Shown here in pieces: positions 1 to 10,088 of a DNA stretch of 45,753 bases; within the stretch, counting starts at the first letter, position 1; the number at the start of each line of letters is the position of its first letter. The notes under the pieces are model-generated. The model was not told the origin of the DNA. It saw only the letters and a list, made by a program, of their open reading frames with translations, and made no database searches. A program made the position numbers and the translations under genes. The stretch is taken from positions 1-45,753 of the forward strand of contig CACABC010000007.1 in the NCBI GenBank assembly GCA_902530635.1, written 5' to 3'. Source of the stretch: an uncultured Pelagibacteraceae bacterium. Its GTDB lineage: Bacteria; Pseudomonadota; Alphaproteobacteria; Pelagibacterales; Pelagibacteraceae.

Positions 1-744
1 TGAAGAGTCATGCTCTTCATCAACAACTATTAAACCAAGATTTTTAAATGGCAAAAATAGAGATGATCTCGCTCCAACTACCAATTTTATTTTTCCATTA
101 ATAATATTCTTCCAAATTATTCTTCTATTTTTTTTAGTAATTTTTGAATGCCATATGGCAGGCTTAAATCCAAAAAAATCTTCAAATCTTTGGTTAAATT
201 GATCCGTTAAAAATATTTCAGGTAATAAAACTAACGATTGTTTTTCTTTTATCAGATTTTCTTTAATTTTTTCAAAATAAACAATAGTTTTACCAGATCC
301 AGTGACACCCTGTAGCAATGTTACGTTAAAGTTATTTCCGATTTTTTTTATTTCATTTAAACATTTTTTTTGTTCTAAGTTTAATTTAAATTTAATAGAT
401 TTGCCTTCTATTTTGTTTATGAAAGGCTCTACTTCTTTTGATAAAAAGGTTTTGTCGCCAAGACACATTCTCAAAACCATTCCCTTAGAAACTAAATTAT
501 AAATTGAGAACCAATTAATAAATTTAATTAAATTTTTGTTTAAAGTATGTGTTTTTTTTTCAATAATAGTTTTAAGCTGGAATTTTTTTTCAGTCTCTTC
601 TATCTTATCCCAAACTACTCCTAATTCATTTTCTCTTCCAAAAGGAACCACAACTATAGAGCCTGGTTCTAACTTTCCTAGCTTTCCAGATAAATATGTA
701 TGCGGGTGATCGAAAATTCTTGGAATAAGAACTGGTACTTTCAT
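1..744 (-). CDS. priA: Primosomal protein N' (PriA helicase), N-terminal 248 residues; runs off the left edge
   Basis: PriA is the superfamily-2 DNA helicase that restarts stalled replication forks. The frame opens with ATG at 744 and stays open to base 1. The start fits an N-terminal PriA 3'-DNA-binding domain (residues 1-70, with VVVPFGREN). Walker A is GVTGSGKT at residues 146-153, and the DEEH box (residues 242-245) is followed by DSS, a PriA hallmark. The stretch between the DNA-binding domain and the helicase lobe is only about 40 residues, so the winged-helix domain found at about residues 110-180 of the E. coli protein appears to be missing. The zinc-binding and C-terminal parts lie outside the window. 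It is separated from lpdA by 21 nt on the same strand and may be the last gene of the TCA run. Identification is firm; completeness cannot be judged. Confidence 0.93.
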   Translation of the reverse strand, partial: MKVPVLIPRIFDHPHTYLSGKLGKLEPGSIVVVPFGRENELGVVWDKIEETEKKFQLKTIIEKKTHTLNKNLIKFINWFSIYNLVSKGMVLRMCLGDKTFLSKEVEPFINKIEGKSIKFKLNLEQKKCLNEIKKIGNNFNVTLLQGVTGSGKTIVYFEKIKENLIKEKQSLVLLPEIFLTDQFNQRFEDFFGFKPAIWHSKITKKNRRIIWKNIINGKIKLVVGARSSLFLPFKNLGLIVVDEEHDSS

Positions 745-765
745 GAATTGTAAAAATCAACTTAT

Positions 766-2169
766 TTAAAAATGAATAGGTCTTTTTTCTACTGCTAGAG
801 CTGCTTCCTTTATTGCTTCTGTATGAGTAGGGTGAGCATGACATGTTCTAGCAATGTCTTCGGAACTAGCACCAAATTCCATCGCTATAGCCATTTCTGC
901 GATCATGTCTCCGCTATGTGGACCTATTATGTGTACTCCCAAAACTTTATCTGTTTTTGAATCTGCTAAAATTTTTACAAATCCCTCTGTTTCATTGTTA
1001 ACTTTTGCTCTAGAATTTGCCATGAATGGGAATTTTCCAACCTTATAATTTATGTTTATTTTTTTTAGCTCTTCCTCTGTTTTTCCTACTGCAGCTACCT
1101 CGGGAGAAGTATATATAACTCCTGGAATAACATCGTAATTTACATGGCCAGATTGACCTGCAATAATTTCAGCAACAGCAATGCCTTCTTCCTCTGCTTT
1201 ATGTGCCAACATTGGGCCTCTAATAACATCACCAATTGCAAAAATATTCTTCACTGAAGTTCTAAATTCTTTGTCAATTTCAATTCTTCCACCTTTATCT
1301 TTGCTTATTCCAATTTTTGATAAGTTTAATCCCTCGGTGTAAGGTTTTCTTCCTACTGAAACAAGTACTTTATCAAACTCCATCTTGTTATTTTTTTTAC
1401 TTAAATTGTCTACAAATTCAACAGAAACTTTATTTTTTTCGTTTTTAACTCTTGTTACTTTATTATTTAATAAAAATTTTATACCTTGCTTAGACAAAAT
1501 TTTTTGAAACTCTTTTGAAACTTCTCTATCCATACCGGGAATTATGTGATCTAAATATTCAATTACAGTGACGTTTGATCCTAATCTTGACCACACTGAC
1601 CCCATTTCTAAACCAATATAACCTCCGCCGATAACAAGTAAGTTCTTAGGCACTTGGCTCAATGTCAAAGCCCCTGTTGAAGAAATTATATTTTTTTCGT
1701 CGATTTCAATTCCTGGTAACGAACTTGACGATGATCCTGTTGCAATAACAATATTTTTTGATTTATATGATGTTTTTTTTCCGTTTTCGTACACAACAAC
1801 ATCATTTTTTGAAAATAAAACCCCTTTTCCCTTAATATAAGAAACTTTATTTTTTTTAAATAAAAATTCTACACCTTTAGTTAAAACTTGAACTGATTTA
1901 CTTTTATTTGCCATTATTTTGTTTAGATTTAATTTAACATTTGAAACTTCGATACCTAAATTATTGTAATCTTTTTGTGCTTTGTAATAGATCTCCGATA
2001 AATTCAAAAGACTTTTAGACGGTATGCAACCAACATTAAGACAAGTGCCTCCTAATGTCCCTCTAGCTTCTATACATCCGGTTTTTAGTCCAAGCTGTGC
2101 AGCACGGATAGCACAAACGTAACCTCCAGGGCCTCCTCCGATAACTAAAAGATCAAAATCTTCTTTCAT
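766..2169 (-). CDS. lpdA: Dihydrolipoyl dehydrogenase (E3), 467 aa
   Basis: This FAD flavoprotein reoxidises the dihydrolipoyl group of 2-oxoacid dehydrogenase complexes and passes electrons to NAD+. The N-terminal FAD fold starts with VIGGGPGGYVCAIRAAQ. The redox disulfide lies in GGTCLNVGCIPSK (residues about 41-53). A second dinucleotide fold for NAD (LLVIGGGYIGLEMGS) sits near residue 180, and the dimerisation domain ends with CHAHPTHTEA, which carries the catalytic His-Glu pair. Length matches the family (about 465-475). It follows sucB by 2 nt, so it is probably the E3 of the 2-oxoglutarate dehydrogenase complex, and it may also serve pyruvate dehydrogenase. No N-terminal lipoyl domain is fused. 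Confidence 0.96.
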   Translation of the reverse strand: MKEDFDLLVIGGGPGGYVCAIRAAQLGLKTGCIEARGTLGGTCLNVGCIPSKSLLNLSEIYYKAQKDYNNLGIEVSNVKLNLNKIMANKSKSVQVLTKGVEFLFKKNKVSYIKGKGVLFSKNDVVVYENGKKTSYKSKNIVIATGSSSSSLPGIEIDEKNIISSTGALTLSQVPKNLLVIGGGYIGLEMGSVWSRLGSNVTVIEYLDHIIPGMDREVSKEFQKILSKQGIKFLLNNKVTRVKNEKNKVSVEFVDNLSKKNNKMEFDKVLVSVGRKPYTEGLNLSKIGISKDKGGRIEIDKEFRTSVKNIFAIGDVIRGPMLAHKAEEEGIAVAEIIAGQSGHVNYDVIPGVIYTSPEVAAVGKTEEELKKININYKVGKFPFMANSRAKVNNETEGFVKILADSKTDKVLGVHIIGPHSGDMIAEMAIAMEFGASSEDIARTCHAHPTHTEAIKEAALAVEKRPIHF

Positions 2170-2171
2170 GT

Positions 2172-3491
2172 CTATAAGTTCAGAAAGAGCCTTTTAGGCT
2201 CTTCAAGAGTATCTTTAATATTTTTTAAAAAGGAAACTGCTTCTTTACCATCAACAATTCTATGATCATATGATAAAGCCAAATACATCATTGGACGAAT
2301 AATTATTTCACTGTTTTTAACTATTGGTCTTTCAATTATATTGTGCATTCCTAATACTCCAGATTGCGGTGGATTTAAAATTGGTGTTGAAAGCATTGAT
2401 CCGTAGATACCTCCATTAGTGATTGTAAAAGTGCCTCCCTGTAAATCTTCTATACTAATTTTACCATCTCTAGCTTTTTGACCCAAGTCAGCAATATTTT
2501 TTTCAATTTCTGCAAAAGACATCTCGTCAGGGTTTCTTAATACAGGAACTACTAATCCCCTATCTGTTCCTACTGCAAAACTGATATTATAATAATTTTT
2601 ATATACTATTGTTTCATTTTGAATTTCAGCATTTATCGCTGGATAATTTTTTAGTGAAGCTATACATGCCTTAACAAAAAAAGACATGAATCCTAATTTA
2701 GTTAAATATTTCTTTTTAAACTCATCTTTATAATTATTTTTCATTTGTATTACTTCATGCATATCAACTTCATTAAAAGTTGTTAGCATAGCTGCATTAT
2801 TTTGAGCCTCTTTTAACCTTTTGGCAATTGTCATTCTTAATCTGGTCATTTTAATTCTTTCTTCGGGACCATGAGTTGCTTTTCTTTTATTCAAAGATGG
2901 TTTTGACCCCATCAAGCTAAGTAAATCTTCTTTTAATATAACACCATTTTTTCCACTACCTCTTATCTCATTGAGGTTAATATTTTTTTCATTTGCGATC
3001 TTTCTAGCAGATGGAGAGGCCATTTTTTTACTTTTTTCTTTTTTCTCAGGAGCTTTATATATTTCATTTAAAACTAAAGGAGCCTCTTGTGACTTTGGTT
3101 GTTCTAATGTTTCGGTTGTTTCGGTTAAAACTAAACTCGCCTCGCCATTTTTTTCTTTTTCTAAAGATTGATCCTCAAAAACTTCTATTTCTTCTTCTAT
3201 TTTTTTCTGTGGTGGTTTGTATTTTTTTTCTTTTTTTTCAGGAGTTTTACTCGTACTTGCGCCAATACTTCCTAGTAAAGCACCTACCTCAACAGTATCA
3301 CCTTCTTTTACTGATATATTTTCCAGTACACCATTAGACGGCGAAGGTACTTCAACGTTAACTTTGTCAGTTTCAAGTTCAACAATAGGTTCATCAGAGT
3401 CTACTTTCTCCCCAATATTTTTTAACCATTTCGATACAGTAGCCTCTGTTACTGACTCACCTAAAGCTGGAACAACTATTTTTTCTGACAT
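2172..3491 (-). CDS. sucB: 2-oxoglutarate dehydrogenase E2, dihydrolipoyl succinyltransferase, 439 aa
   Basis: This is the core subunit that moves succinyl from lipoate to CoA. A single lipoyl domain covers residues 1-77, with the lipoylated lysine in [14 protein letters not shown] Lys/Glu/Pro-rich linker of about 75 residues follows. The peripheral subunit-binding domain is [15 protein letters not shown]...[13 protein letters not shown] (about 160-195). The catalytic acyltransferase domain runs from about 205 to the end and ends with the active-site motif SYDHRIVDG. The acidic and lysine-rich linker replaces the Ala/Pro-rich linker of GC-rich relatives, as expected for this base composition. 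It lies 5 nt after sucA and 2 nt before lpdA, so the three complex subunits form one unit. Confidence 0.96.
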   Translation of the reverse strand: MSEKIVVPALGESVTEATVSKWLKNIGEKVDSDEPIVELETDKVNVEVPSPSNGVLENISVKEGDTVEVGALLGSIGASTSKTPEKKEKKYKPPQKKIEEEIEVFEDQSLEKEKNGEASLVLTETTETLEQPKSQEAPLVLNEIYKAPEKKEKSKKMASPSARKIANEKNINLNEIRGSGKNGVILKEDLLSLMGSKPSLNKRKATHGPEERIKMTRLRMTIAKRLKEAQNNAAMLTTFNEVDMHEVIQMKNNYKDEFKKKYLTKLGFMSFFVKACIASLKNYPAINAEIQNETIVYKNYYNISFAVGTDRGLVVPVLRNPDEMSFAEIEKNIADLGQKARDGKISIEDLQGGTFTITNGGIYGSMLSTPILNPPQSGVLGMHNIIERPIVKNSEIIIRPMMYLALSYDHRIVDGKEAVSFLKNIKDTLEEPKRLFLNL

Positions 3492-3496
3492 TTATT

Positions 3497-6388
3497 CTAA
3501 TTAAATTTACCTACAACCTTTTCTAATATTTCTTTTTGTTCTGCAAGGTGTTTATTAAGATTTCCTGTAGCAGGTGATGCCGCAGCATTTCTACCAATAT
3601 ACTTAACTTTTTCGCCTTTTACTTGAATGATTTCAAGTGTTCGGTCTATATAATACTTCGAAGTATTCCATGCACCCATATTCATAGGCTCTTCCTGACA
3701 CCAATAAAATTTAGCGTTTTTATATCTGCTAAGTTCTTTTGCCAAGTGTTTTGCTGGGAATGGGTATAACTGCTCTATTCTTATGAAAACTACCGAATCA
3801 TCTTTAGATTTTTCTCTTGCCTCCAGTAAATCAAAATAAATTTTTCCTGAACACATAATAACTTTTTTTATTTTATTATCTATTTTTAATTTGATAAACT
3901 TGCTCTCAAATAAATAGGAATGGTCTATTAAAATTCTATGGAAACGCGTTTTTTTTGTAAAGTCATCTAAATTTGAAACACATTTTTTATGTCTCAACAA
4001 AGATTTAGGAGTCATAATTATCAATGGCTTTCTAAAATCTCTTCTCATTTGACGTCTAAGTAAATGAAAATAATTTGCAGGCGTTGTACAATTGACAACT
4101 TGTAAATTTTCTTGAGCACACAATTGTAAAAATCTTTCTAATCTTGCTGAAGAGTGTTCTGGTCCTTGTCCCTCATATCCATGAGGCAAAAGCATTACAA
4201 GACCACTTGCTCTGGACCATTTAGACTCAGCAGATGAAATAAATTGATCAATAACAACCTGGGCCCCATTTGCAAAATCTCCAAATTGTGCCTCCCATAG
4301 AACTAATGTTTCAGGCTCAGATAAAGAATATCCAAATTCAAAACCTAAAACTCCAAGCTCAGATAATAAACTATCAATAACTTCAAATTTTTTTTGATTT
4401 TTTGCTAGATGTTGTAAAGGAACGTATCTGTCATGATTGTCTTGGTTTCTTAACACAGCATGCCTTTGACTAAAAGTACCTCTTCCAGAGTCTTGTCCTG
4501 AAAGTCTTACGGAAAAACCTTCGTTTAAAAGTGTACCAAAAGCTAAAGACTCTGCAGTTGCCCAATCTATTTGTTTTCCATCAGTAAACATTTTTCTTTT
4601 GTTTTCAAAAATTTTCATTAAAGTTTTATGTAAACTAAAGTTTTTTGGTATTTCTGTAATTTTTTTTCCAATATTTATAAGTTCTTTTTTTTCTACACCT
4701 GTAATTCCTCTTTTGTCTTTACCTATTTCTGGTTTAAATCGAGACCATACTCCATCAAACCAAGTCATTTTTTCTTTATAACTTCTAGCGTTAGTAAATT
4801 CTTTGCCTAAAAAATCCTTAAATTTTCTTTGTTGCGATTCTATTTCTTGTTGTGAAATTAAACCTTGGGCATTAAGTTTTTTTCCATAAATTTGAAGAGT
4901 AGATGGATGTGTTCGAATTTTTTTATACATCAATGGCTGTGTGAATGATGGTTCGTCACCTTCGTTGTGTCCAAAGCGACGATAACAAACCATATCTATA
5001 ACCACATCTCTATTAAATTTTTGTCTAAATTCCGTTGCAATTTTTGCACAATGAACGACTGCTTCAGGATCGTCTCCATTAACATGTAAAATTGGAGCTT
5101 CAACCATTTTTGCTAAATCAGATGGGTAAGGAGAAGATCTTGCAAATCTTGGTGCTGTTGTAAAACCAATTTGATTATTTACTATAATGTGAATTGTTCC
5201 TCCAGTATTGTGTCCTGGTAATCCTGACATTGCAAAACATTCGGCAACCACACCCTGTCCGGCAAAAGCAGCATCTCCATGTATTAAAACTGGAATAACC
5301 TTTTTTCTTTCTTTGTCTTTATGAAAGTATTGTTTAGCCCGAACTTGTCCTAAAACTATTGGATTTACAGCTTCTAAATGTGACGGGTTATCTGTAAGAC
5401 TAATATGAACTAAATTTCCATCAAATTCACGGTTTGCCGAAGCACCTAAGTGGTATTTTACATCCCCCTCAAAATCTTTTTTGGAGTCAATTTTTTCACC
5501 AAAAAATTCCTTAAATATTACCCTAAAAGGTTTTTGCATCATATTTGCTAGAACATTTAATCTTCCTCTGTGTGGCATACCAATTTTTACTTCTTTCACA
5601 CCTAAGTGCCCACCTCGTTTTATAATTTGTTCTAAAGCAGGTATAAGTGACTCGGCACCATCAAGACCAAATCTCTTAGTTCCAACAAATTTTATGTGTA
5701 AAAATTTTTCAAAACCTTCTGCCTCTATTAATTTATTGAGTATTGCTCTCTTTCCATTTTCCGTAAATTTAATACCTTTTTCTTTTCCTTCTATTCTCTC
5801 TCTAATCCAAGATCTTTCCTTTGGATCAGCCATATGCATAAATTCATAACCGATATTTCCACAATAAATTTCTTTTAAAGATTTTATGATTTCCTTTAAA
5901 TTTGAAGTTTCCATTCCTAACGTTCCATCTAAAAATATTTTTTTATTTTCATCTTTTTTGCTTAACCCATAGGTCTCGGGCTTGAGTTCGGAGTGTTCTT
6001 CACGTTTTAATAAGGAAAGAGGATCTAAATTGGCTATCATGTGTCCCCTTATTCTGTAAGCTCTTGTTAGCGTACTAACTCTTATCGAATTTTTTGCATT
6101 TTCCTTAATTCCAGAAATATCTACATTATCAACGAATTGATCATTTATTTTTTCTCCATTTATCCTTGTGAATTTTTTCTTTTTTTTTGGAGACCAGCTT
6201 GGTCCATTAACTGTATTTATGATTAGTTCTTTATTATCTTGAAGCCCTTTAAAAAATTCTTTCCATTCTTCAGTCAAGCCTTGCGGATTTGTGATATATT
6301 GAGCATAAAGTTCTTCGATAAATTCAGAGCTATTATTGCCTAAAAAAGATGTTTTTTCGAAAATATTATTATTTTTAATTATAGACAT
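3497..6388 (-). CDS. sucA: 2-oxoglutarate dehydrogenase E1 (thiamin diphosphate dependent), 963 aa
   Basis: It decarboxylates 2-oxoglutarate and reductively succinylates the lipoyl group of SucB in the TCA cycle. The N-terminal E2-binding segment has FLGNNSSEFIEELYAQY (from about residue 15). Landmarks include RHRIRG-like RAYRIRGHMIANLDPL (about 108-123), the ThDP/active-site region with GMPHRGRLNVLANM, HGDAAFAGQGVVAE, and the transketolase-like C-terminal half with LPHGYEGQGPEHSSAR. Full length for the family (900-1000 aa). ATG at 6388 is the only start that keeps the E2-binding tail. A 59-nt gap separates it from sucD, the largest gap in this TCA block, so a promoter may lie there. No Shine-Dalgarno sequence is visible. 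Confidence 0.97.
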   Translation of the reverse strand: MSIIKNNNIFEKTSFLGNNSSEFIEELYAQYITNPQGLTEEWKEFFKGLQDNKELIINTVNGPSWSPKKKKKFTRINGEKINDQFVDNVDISGIKENAKNSIRVSTLTRAYRIRGHMIANLDPLSLLKREEHSELKPETYGLSKKDENKKIFLDGTLGMETSNLKEIIKSLKEIYCGNIGYEFMHMADPKERSWIRERIEGKEKGIKFTENGKRAILNKLIEAEGFEKFLHIKFVGTKRFGLDGAESLIPALEQIIKRGGHLGVKEVKIGMPHRGRLNVLANMMQKPFRVIFKEFFGEKIDSKKDFEGDVKYHLGASANREFDGNLVHISLTDNPSHLEAVNPIVLGQVRAKQYFHKDKERKKVIPVLIHGDAAFAGQGVVAECFAMSGLPGHNTGGTIHIIVNNQIGFTTAPRFARSSPYPSDLAKMVEAPILHVNGDDPEAVVHCAKIATEFRQKFNRDVVIDMVCYRRFGHNEGDEPSFTQPLMYKKIRTHPSTLQIYGKKLNAQGLISQQEIESQQRKFKDFLGKEFTNARSYKEKMTWFDGVWSRFKPEIGKDKRGITGVEKKELINIGKKITEIPKNFSLHKTLMKIFENKRKMFTDGKQIDWATAESLAFGTLLNEGFSVRLSGQDSGRGTFSQRHAVLRNQDNHDRYVPLQHLAKNQKKFEVIDSLLSELGVLGFEFGYSLSEPETLVLWEAQFGDFANGAQVVIDQFISSAESKWSRASGLVMLLPHGYEGQGPEHSSARLERFLQLCAQENLQVVNCTTPANYFHLLRRQMRRDFRKPLIIMTPKSLLRHKKCVSNLDDFTKKTRFHRILIDHSYLFESKFIKLKIDNKIKKVIMCSGKIYFDLLEAREKSKDDSVVFIRIEQLYPFPAKHLAKELSRYKNAKFYWCQEEPMNMGAWNTSKYYIDRTLEIIQVKGEKVKYIGRNAAASPATGNLNKHLAEQKEILEKVVGKFN

Positions 6389-6399
6389 TATTTTATAGA

Positions 6400-6429
6400 A
6401 CTATATTAACACAAAAATCACATATTCAA
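6400..6429 (-). promoter_or_regulatory. Possible sigma-70-type promoter ahead of sucA
   Basis: On the minus strand the sucD-sucA gap carries TTGAAT (6429-6424) and TATAGT (6405-6400) separated by 18 nt. Transcription would begin near 6393, giving a leader of only about five bases before the sucA ATG at 6388. In such AT-rich DNA this match may be fortuitous, and read-through from sucCD is also likely. Confidence 0.3.
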
Positions 6430-6447
6430 CTTTTAAGTTTTAAATAT

Positions 6448-7323
6448 TTAATTTTTAAGTTTTTTATAAAGTGTTTTGCCAATATCAGCAGGAGATTTTG
6501 ATATAGTAATACCTGCAGATTTCATGAGCTCAATCTTGTCTTCTGCTCCACCCATGCCGCCTGATATAATTGCACCTGCATGTCCCATTCTTCTGCCTGG
6601 AGGTGCTGTTAATCCTGCGACAAAACCTACGGTAGGTTTTTTTATTTTGGACTTTTTTAAAAACTCTGCCGCTTCCTCTTCTGCTGAACCACCGATTTCG
6701 CCAATCATTACAATGGAATGAGTATCATTATCTTTTAGAAAAAGTTCTAAACAATCAATAAAGTTTGTACCATTAATTGGGTCACCACCAATACCAATAC
6801 AGGTTGATTGTCCAAGACCATTTTGCGATGTTTGAGCAACCGCTTCATAAGTAAGCGTACCCGATCTCGACACAATTCCCACAGATCCCTTTTTGTGAAT
6901 GTTACCCGGCATGATTCCAATCTTACATTCATCGGGCGTAATTATGCCAGGACAGTTAGGTCCTATTAATCTACTTTTACTTTTTGATAATGCCTGTTTA
7001 ACCCTCATCATATCAATAACTGGGATTCCCTCGGTTATGCAAACTACTAACTCTAAATTTGCATCAATTGCTTCTAATATAGCTTCAGCTGCAAACTTTG
7101 GTGGAACATAAATCATTGTTGCGTTTGCTCCTGTTTTTTCCTTTGCATCTATTACAGTGTTAAAAACTGGAAGACCCAGATGTATTTGACCACCTTTTTT
7201 AGGAGTAACACCACCAACTAATTGCGTACCATATTTTATTGATTGTTCAGAGTGAAAGGTTCCGTGTGTTCCGGTAAATCCTTGACATATTAATTTAGTA
7301 TTTTTATTTACAAGAACTGACAT
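6448..7323 (-). CDS. sucD: Succinyl-CoA synthetase alpha subunit, 291 aa
   Basis: With SucC it interconverts succinyl-CoA and succinate with substrate-level phosphorylation. The N-terminal CoA-binding Rossmann fold has [16 protein letters not shown] (about residues 13-28). The central segment has [10 protein letters not shown], followed by the SRSGTLTYE phosphohistidine loop partner. The catalytic phospho-histidine is in [14 protein letters not shown] (about residues 244-257). Length is normal for the family (about 290). It follows sucC directly, with no intergenic base between the SucC stop and this ATG, so the two subunits are very likely made in equal amounts. Confidence 0.97.
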   Translation of the reverse strand: MSVLVNKNTKLICQGFTGTHGTFHSEQSIKYGTQLVGGVTPKKGGQIHLGLPVFNTVIDAKEKTGANATMIYVPPKFAAEAILEAIDANLELVVCITEGIPVIDMMRVKQALSKSKSRLIGPNCPGIITPDECKIGIMPGNIHKKGSVGIVSRSGTLTYEAVAQTSQNGLGQSTCIGIGGDPINGTNFIDCLELFLKDNDTHSIVMIGEIGGSAEEEAAEFLKKSKIKKPTVGFVAGLTAPPGRRMGHAGAIISGGMGGAEDKIELMKSAGITISKSPADIGKTLYKKLKN

Positions 7324-8481
7324 TTATTTTATTTCTCCAACAATTTTATTTGCTGCATCATTTAAATCAGACGCGGATAAAATTTTTAATCCAGATTTTT
7401 CCAAAATTTCTTTTCCTTTCTCAAAATTTGTACCTGCAAGTCTAACTACTAAAGGGACTTTAATATTGGTCTCCTTTGCTGCCTCGACAACTCCTTCTGC
7501 AAGAACATCACAACGCATTATCCCCCCAAAAATATTTATTAGTATGCCTTTTACTTTTTTATCTGATAAAATTAATTTAAAAGCTGCTGAAACTTGCTCT
7601 TTTGAGGCTCCTCCTCCAACGTCAAGAAAGTTTGCAGGTTCCTGCCCATACAATTTAATTATATCCATTGTTGCCATTGCTAGTCCTGCACCATTAACCA
7701 TGCAACCTATAGAGCCGTCTAACTTTATATAAGCAAGACCAAACTTGCTTGCTTCGATCTCTGTATTCTCCTCTTCGTTTAAATCTCTAAGTTTTAAGAT
7801 TTCGGGCCTTCTGTACATAGCGTTATCATCAAAATTCATTTTAGCATCCAAGCAAATAAGTTTTTTTTGCTTTGTAATTACTAGGGGATTGATTTCAATT
7901 AACGAAGCATCCTTTTGAATTAAAATGTTATACATAGCACTCAATAATTTTATAGCATCTTTTTTTTGATTATCTTCTAATGAAAATATTTTAATAATTT
8001 TTTCTATTTCTTCTGCTGAAAGATTCTTCTTAAGATCAACTTTAGTAGTTAAAATTTTTTCTGGATTTTTTTTTGCTACTGACTCAATGTCTATACCTCC
8101 CTCAGTACTACTTATAAAAGCAATTTTTGAAGATCCTCTATCAATCAAACATGAGAGGTATAGTTCTTTTTCTATATCATATGCTTCTTGTATATAAACT
8201 CTTTTGACTTTTTTACCTTCTGGTCCTGTTTGATGTGTTACAAGAGTTTTACCAAACATTTTTTCTGTTTCAGTTTTAATTTTCGATCTATCTACAAGTT
8301 TAACACCACCTGCTTTTCCTCTTCCACCTGCATGAATTTGAGCTTTAACTACTAATTTATCTGAAGTAAGGCTTTCAATTTTTTTTTCTACTTCTTTAGC
8401 ATCAAAAACGACAACTCCATTTGAGACTGGTGCTTCAAACTCTTTTAATAGGTCTTTGGCTTGATGTTCGTGAATATTCAT
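7324..8481 (-). CDS. sucC: Succinyl-CoA synthetase beta subunit, 385 aa
   Basis: The ATP-grasp subunit binds nucleotide and succinate. It opens with [15 protein letters not shown], the usual family start, and has the nucleotide-binding loop [16 protein letters not shown] (about residues 47-62). The C-terminal flavodoxin-like lobe contains [14 protein letters not shown] and [20 protein letters not shown]. Length is typical (about 388). The specificity for ADP or GDP cannot be read with confidence. It lies 2 nt after the membrane-protein gene at 8484-10061 and abuts sucD. Confidence 0.97.
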   Translation of the reverse strand: MNIHEHQAKDLLKEFEAPVSNGVVVFDAKEVEKKIESLTSDKLVVKAQIHAGGRGKAGGVKLVDRSKIKTETEKMFGKTLVTHQTGPEGKKVKRVYIQEAYDIEKELYLSCLIDRGSSKIAFISSTEGGIDIESVAKKNPEKILTTKVDLKKNLSAEEIEKIIKIFSLEDNQKKDAIKLLSAMYNILIQKDASLIEINPLVITKQKKLICLDAKMNFDDNAMYRRPEILKLRDLNEEENTEIEASKFGLAYIKLDGSIGCMVNGAGLAMATMDIIKLYGQEPANFLDVGGGASKEQVSAAFKLILSDKKVKGILINIFGGIMRCDVLAEGVVEAAKETNIKVPLVVRLAGTNFEKGKEILEKSGLKILSASDLNDAANKIVGEIK

Positions 8482-8483
8482 TT

Positions 8484-10061
8484 TTATCTTTTACTTTTTA
8501 AATCTTTACAATTTTTTATCTCATAACTATTAAGTTTTTCAAAAATTAAACTTTCATTTAAACAACTTTGGTCTAAATAGTCATAAATACTGTCTTTATT
8601 CAACGGGTCAATAATATAAATAACTTCAAGATTATTTTTAGTGATAACATCGATAATCAAATCTTTATATCGTTTTGAATACCTACTGTTTCTCAAAGGA
8701 TAAGTGGTACCATCTAGAGTATAAACCATACTTGGTGAAAAAAGTTTTTCATTTAAAATTATTGAAAAGAAAGAATAATTAGTAACAACCATTTTTTTTC
8801 TTTTATCAGATTTTAAATGATTTTTTATATTATTGATTAAATTAATTTCTTGTTCAACATTATTTTTGTATTCTGGGGAAATCCATTGTAATCCATTGAG
8901 TTTTGCGTGAATTTTGGTTGCTGGTACTGATTTTGATAAATCTACTGATGAGAGTTCGTGAAACTTTCTACCTTCATTAAACCGTAAATGATATTTAGCT
9001 GTTACAAGAATACAAAAAACAACCAGAAATAAAAATAACATGTTTTTCTTTTTTAATTTTGTTTCCTCAATAGCTATGTGTGAAAAGGCAACCAATAGTG
9101 GTACAAGAAAAAAAATAAATGTTTGATTTTTTGTAAGTATCTGGTGAAATATTAGAGATAATGTAAAGAACAAAATGATAATGAAATAAAAAAAGTTTTT
9201 TTTCTTTAAATAATTATTTTCATTAGTAATTTTTTTTAAATTAATCAAAAATAATGGTATTAATGATAAGTACACAAATTTGAAATGACCTACAGTTCCT
9301 CTTATTGTTAGATTTAGATTGTCAATTCTTGATCCGCCAATTTCTTGAGGATAAAAAATATATTGTTGAATAAAGTTTTCAAATTTTATACCTGCAAAAA
9401 AACCAAAGATAAACATAAACAAAATAAAAATTAAGGATCCTGCCAAAATATATTTAATAATTTCTTTTTTATTATTAACAAAAGCATATAGCAAAGCTAC
9501 TATAGTAATACAGAATGTAATATAAGAAGTCGGTACCTGTTTTGACAAAAAACCAAAACCAAAAAATATTGGTAATATAATCCAAAATATTTTTTTTTCT
9601 TTTTTAATTGCTAAAAGTGAAGAATAAACACCTAATAAAGAAAAGAAAGCTGAGTGGTGATCAACAAAAGGTGTGCCGCTTGAAGTATACGCTAGTACTG
9701 AAAACAATATAGAATAAATAAAACAATAGTTAATGTTTAGTTTAAATTCTTTGAGTATAAAATACGTGGCAATTGAAATTAAACCATTCATTAAAGATGC
9801 ATGAAGAACATAAGTATTCCAATTTATTCCAAGAATGAAAAAGAAAAGTGCTTGAATATAATTGATCAAAACGCCCGATACCATCCATATATCAGTAAAA
9901 GGAATTTCGCCCTGAAGTATTCTAAATCCTAAGTCGAAATGGTAAAAAGTATCTAAAGGAAAGACTCCTAAGTTTGCATAATATCGATTTATAAATACTG
10001 AGAATACAAAAATCGATAAAATGAAAAGATAGTTTCTGTTTAACAAAGTTTTTAAACTCAT
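8484..10061 (-). CDS. Polytopic membrane protein, probable GT-C-fold glycosyltransferase, 525 aa
   Basis: I do not recognise a named gene. About 10-11 hydrophobic helices fill residues 10-370, followed by a soluble C-terminal part of about 150 residues. The first extracytoplasmic loop contains [18 protein letters not shown] (about 34-51), with acidic residues where GT-C enzymes (ArnT/RgtA/mannosyltransferase-like, lipid-linked sugar donors) keep their catalytic Asp. [10 protein letters not shown] motif follows near residue 135. These features suggest transfer of sugars from a polyprenyl-phosphate donor to cell-surface material, which is an inference. It sits between mdh and sucC, 27 nt after mdh and 2 nt before sucC, all on one strand, although it has no evident link to the TCA cycle. 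An O-antigen-type enzyme or another membrane protein are alternatives. Confidence 0.6.
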   Translation of the reverse strand: MSLKTLLNRNYLFILSIFVFSVFINRYYANLGVFPLDTFYHFDLGFRILQGEIPFTDIWMVSGVLINYIQALFFFILGINWNTYVLHASLMNGLISIATYFILKEFKLNINYCFIYSILFSVLAYTSSGTPFVDHHSAFFSLLGVYSSLLAIKKEKKIFWIILPIFFGFGFLSKQVPTSYITFCITIVALLYAFVNNKKEIIKYILAGSLIFILFMFIFGFFAGIKFENFIQQYIFYPQEIGGSRIDNLNLTIRGTVGHFKFVYLSLIPLFLINLKKITNENNYLKKKNFFYFIIILFFTLSLIFHQILTKNQTFIFFLVPLLVAFSHIAIEETKLKKKNMLFLFLVVFCILVTAKYHLRFNEGRKFHELSSVDLSKSVPATKIHAKLNGLQWISPEYKNNVEQEINLINNIKNHLKSDKRKKMVVTNYSFFSIILNEKLFSPSMVYTLDGTTYPLRNSRYSKRYKDLIIDVITKNNLEVIYIIDPLNKDSIYDYLDQSCLNESLIFEKLNSYEIKNCKDLKSKR

Positions 10062-10088
10062 AATATTTAATAGAATAACTGTTTAAAG

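Noticed and set aside
626-844. Frame overlapping the priA start and lpdA end on the minus strand
   Set aside because: Its codons lie out of frame with both PriA and Lpd motifs and it has no recognisable protein sequence.
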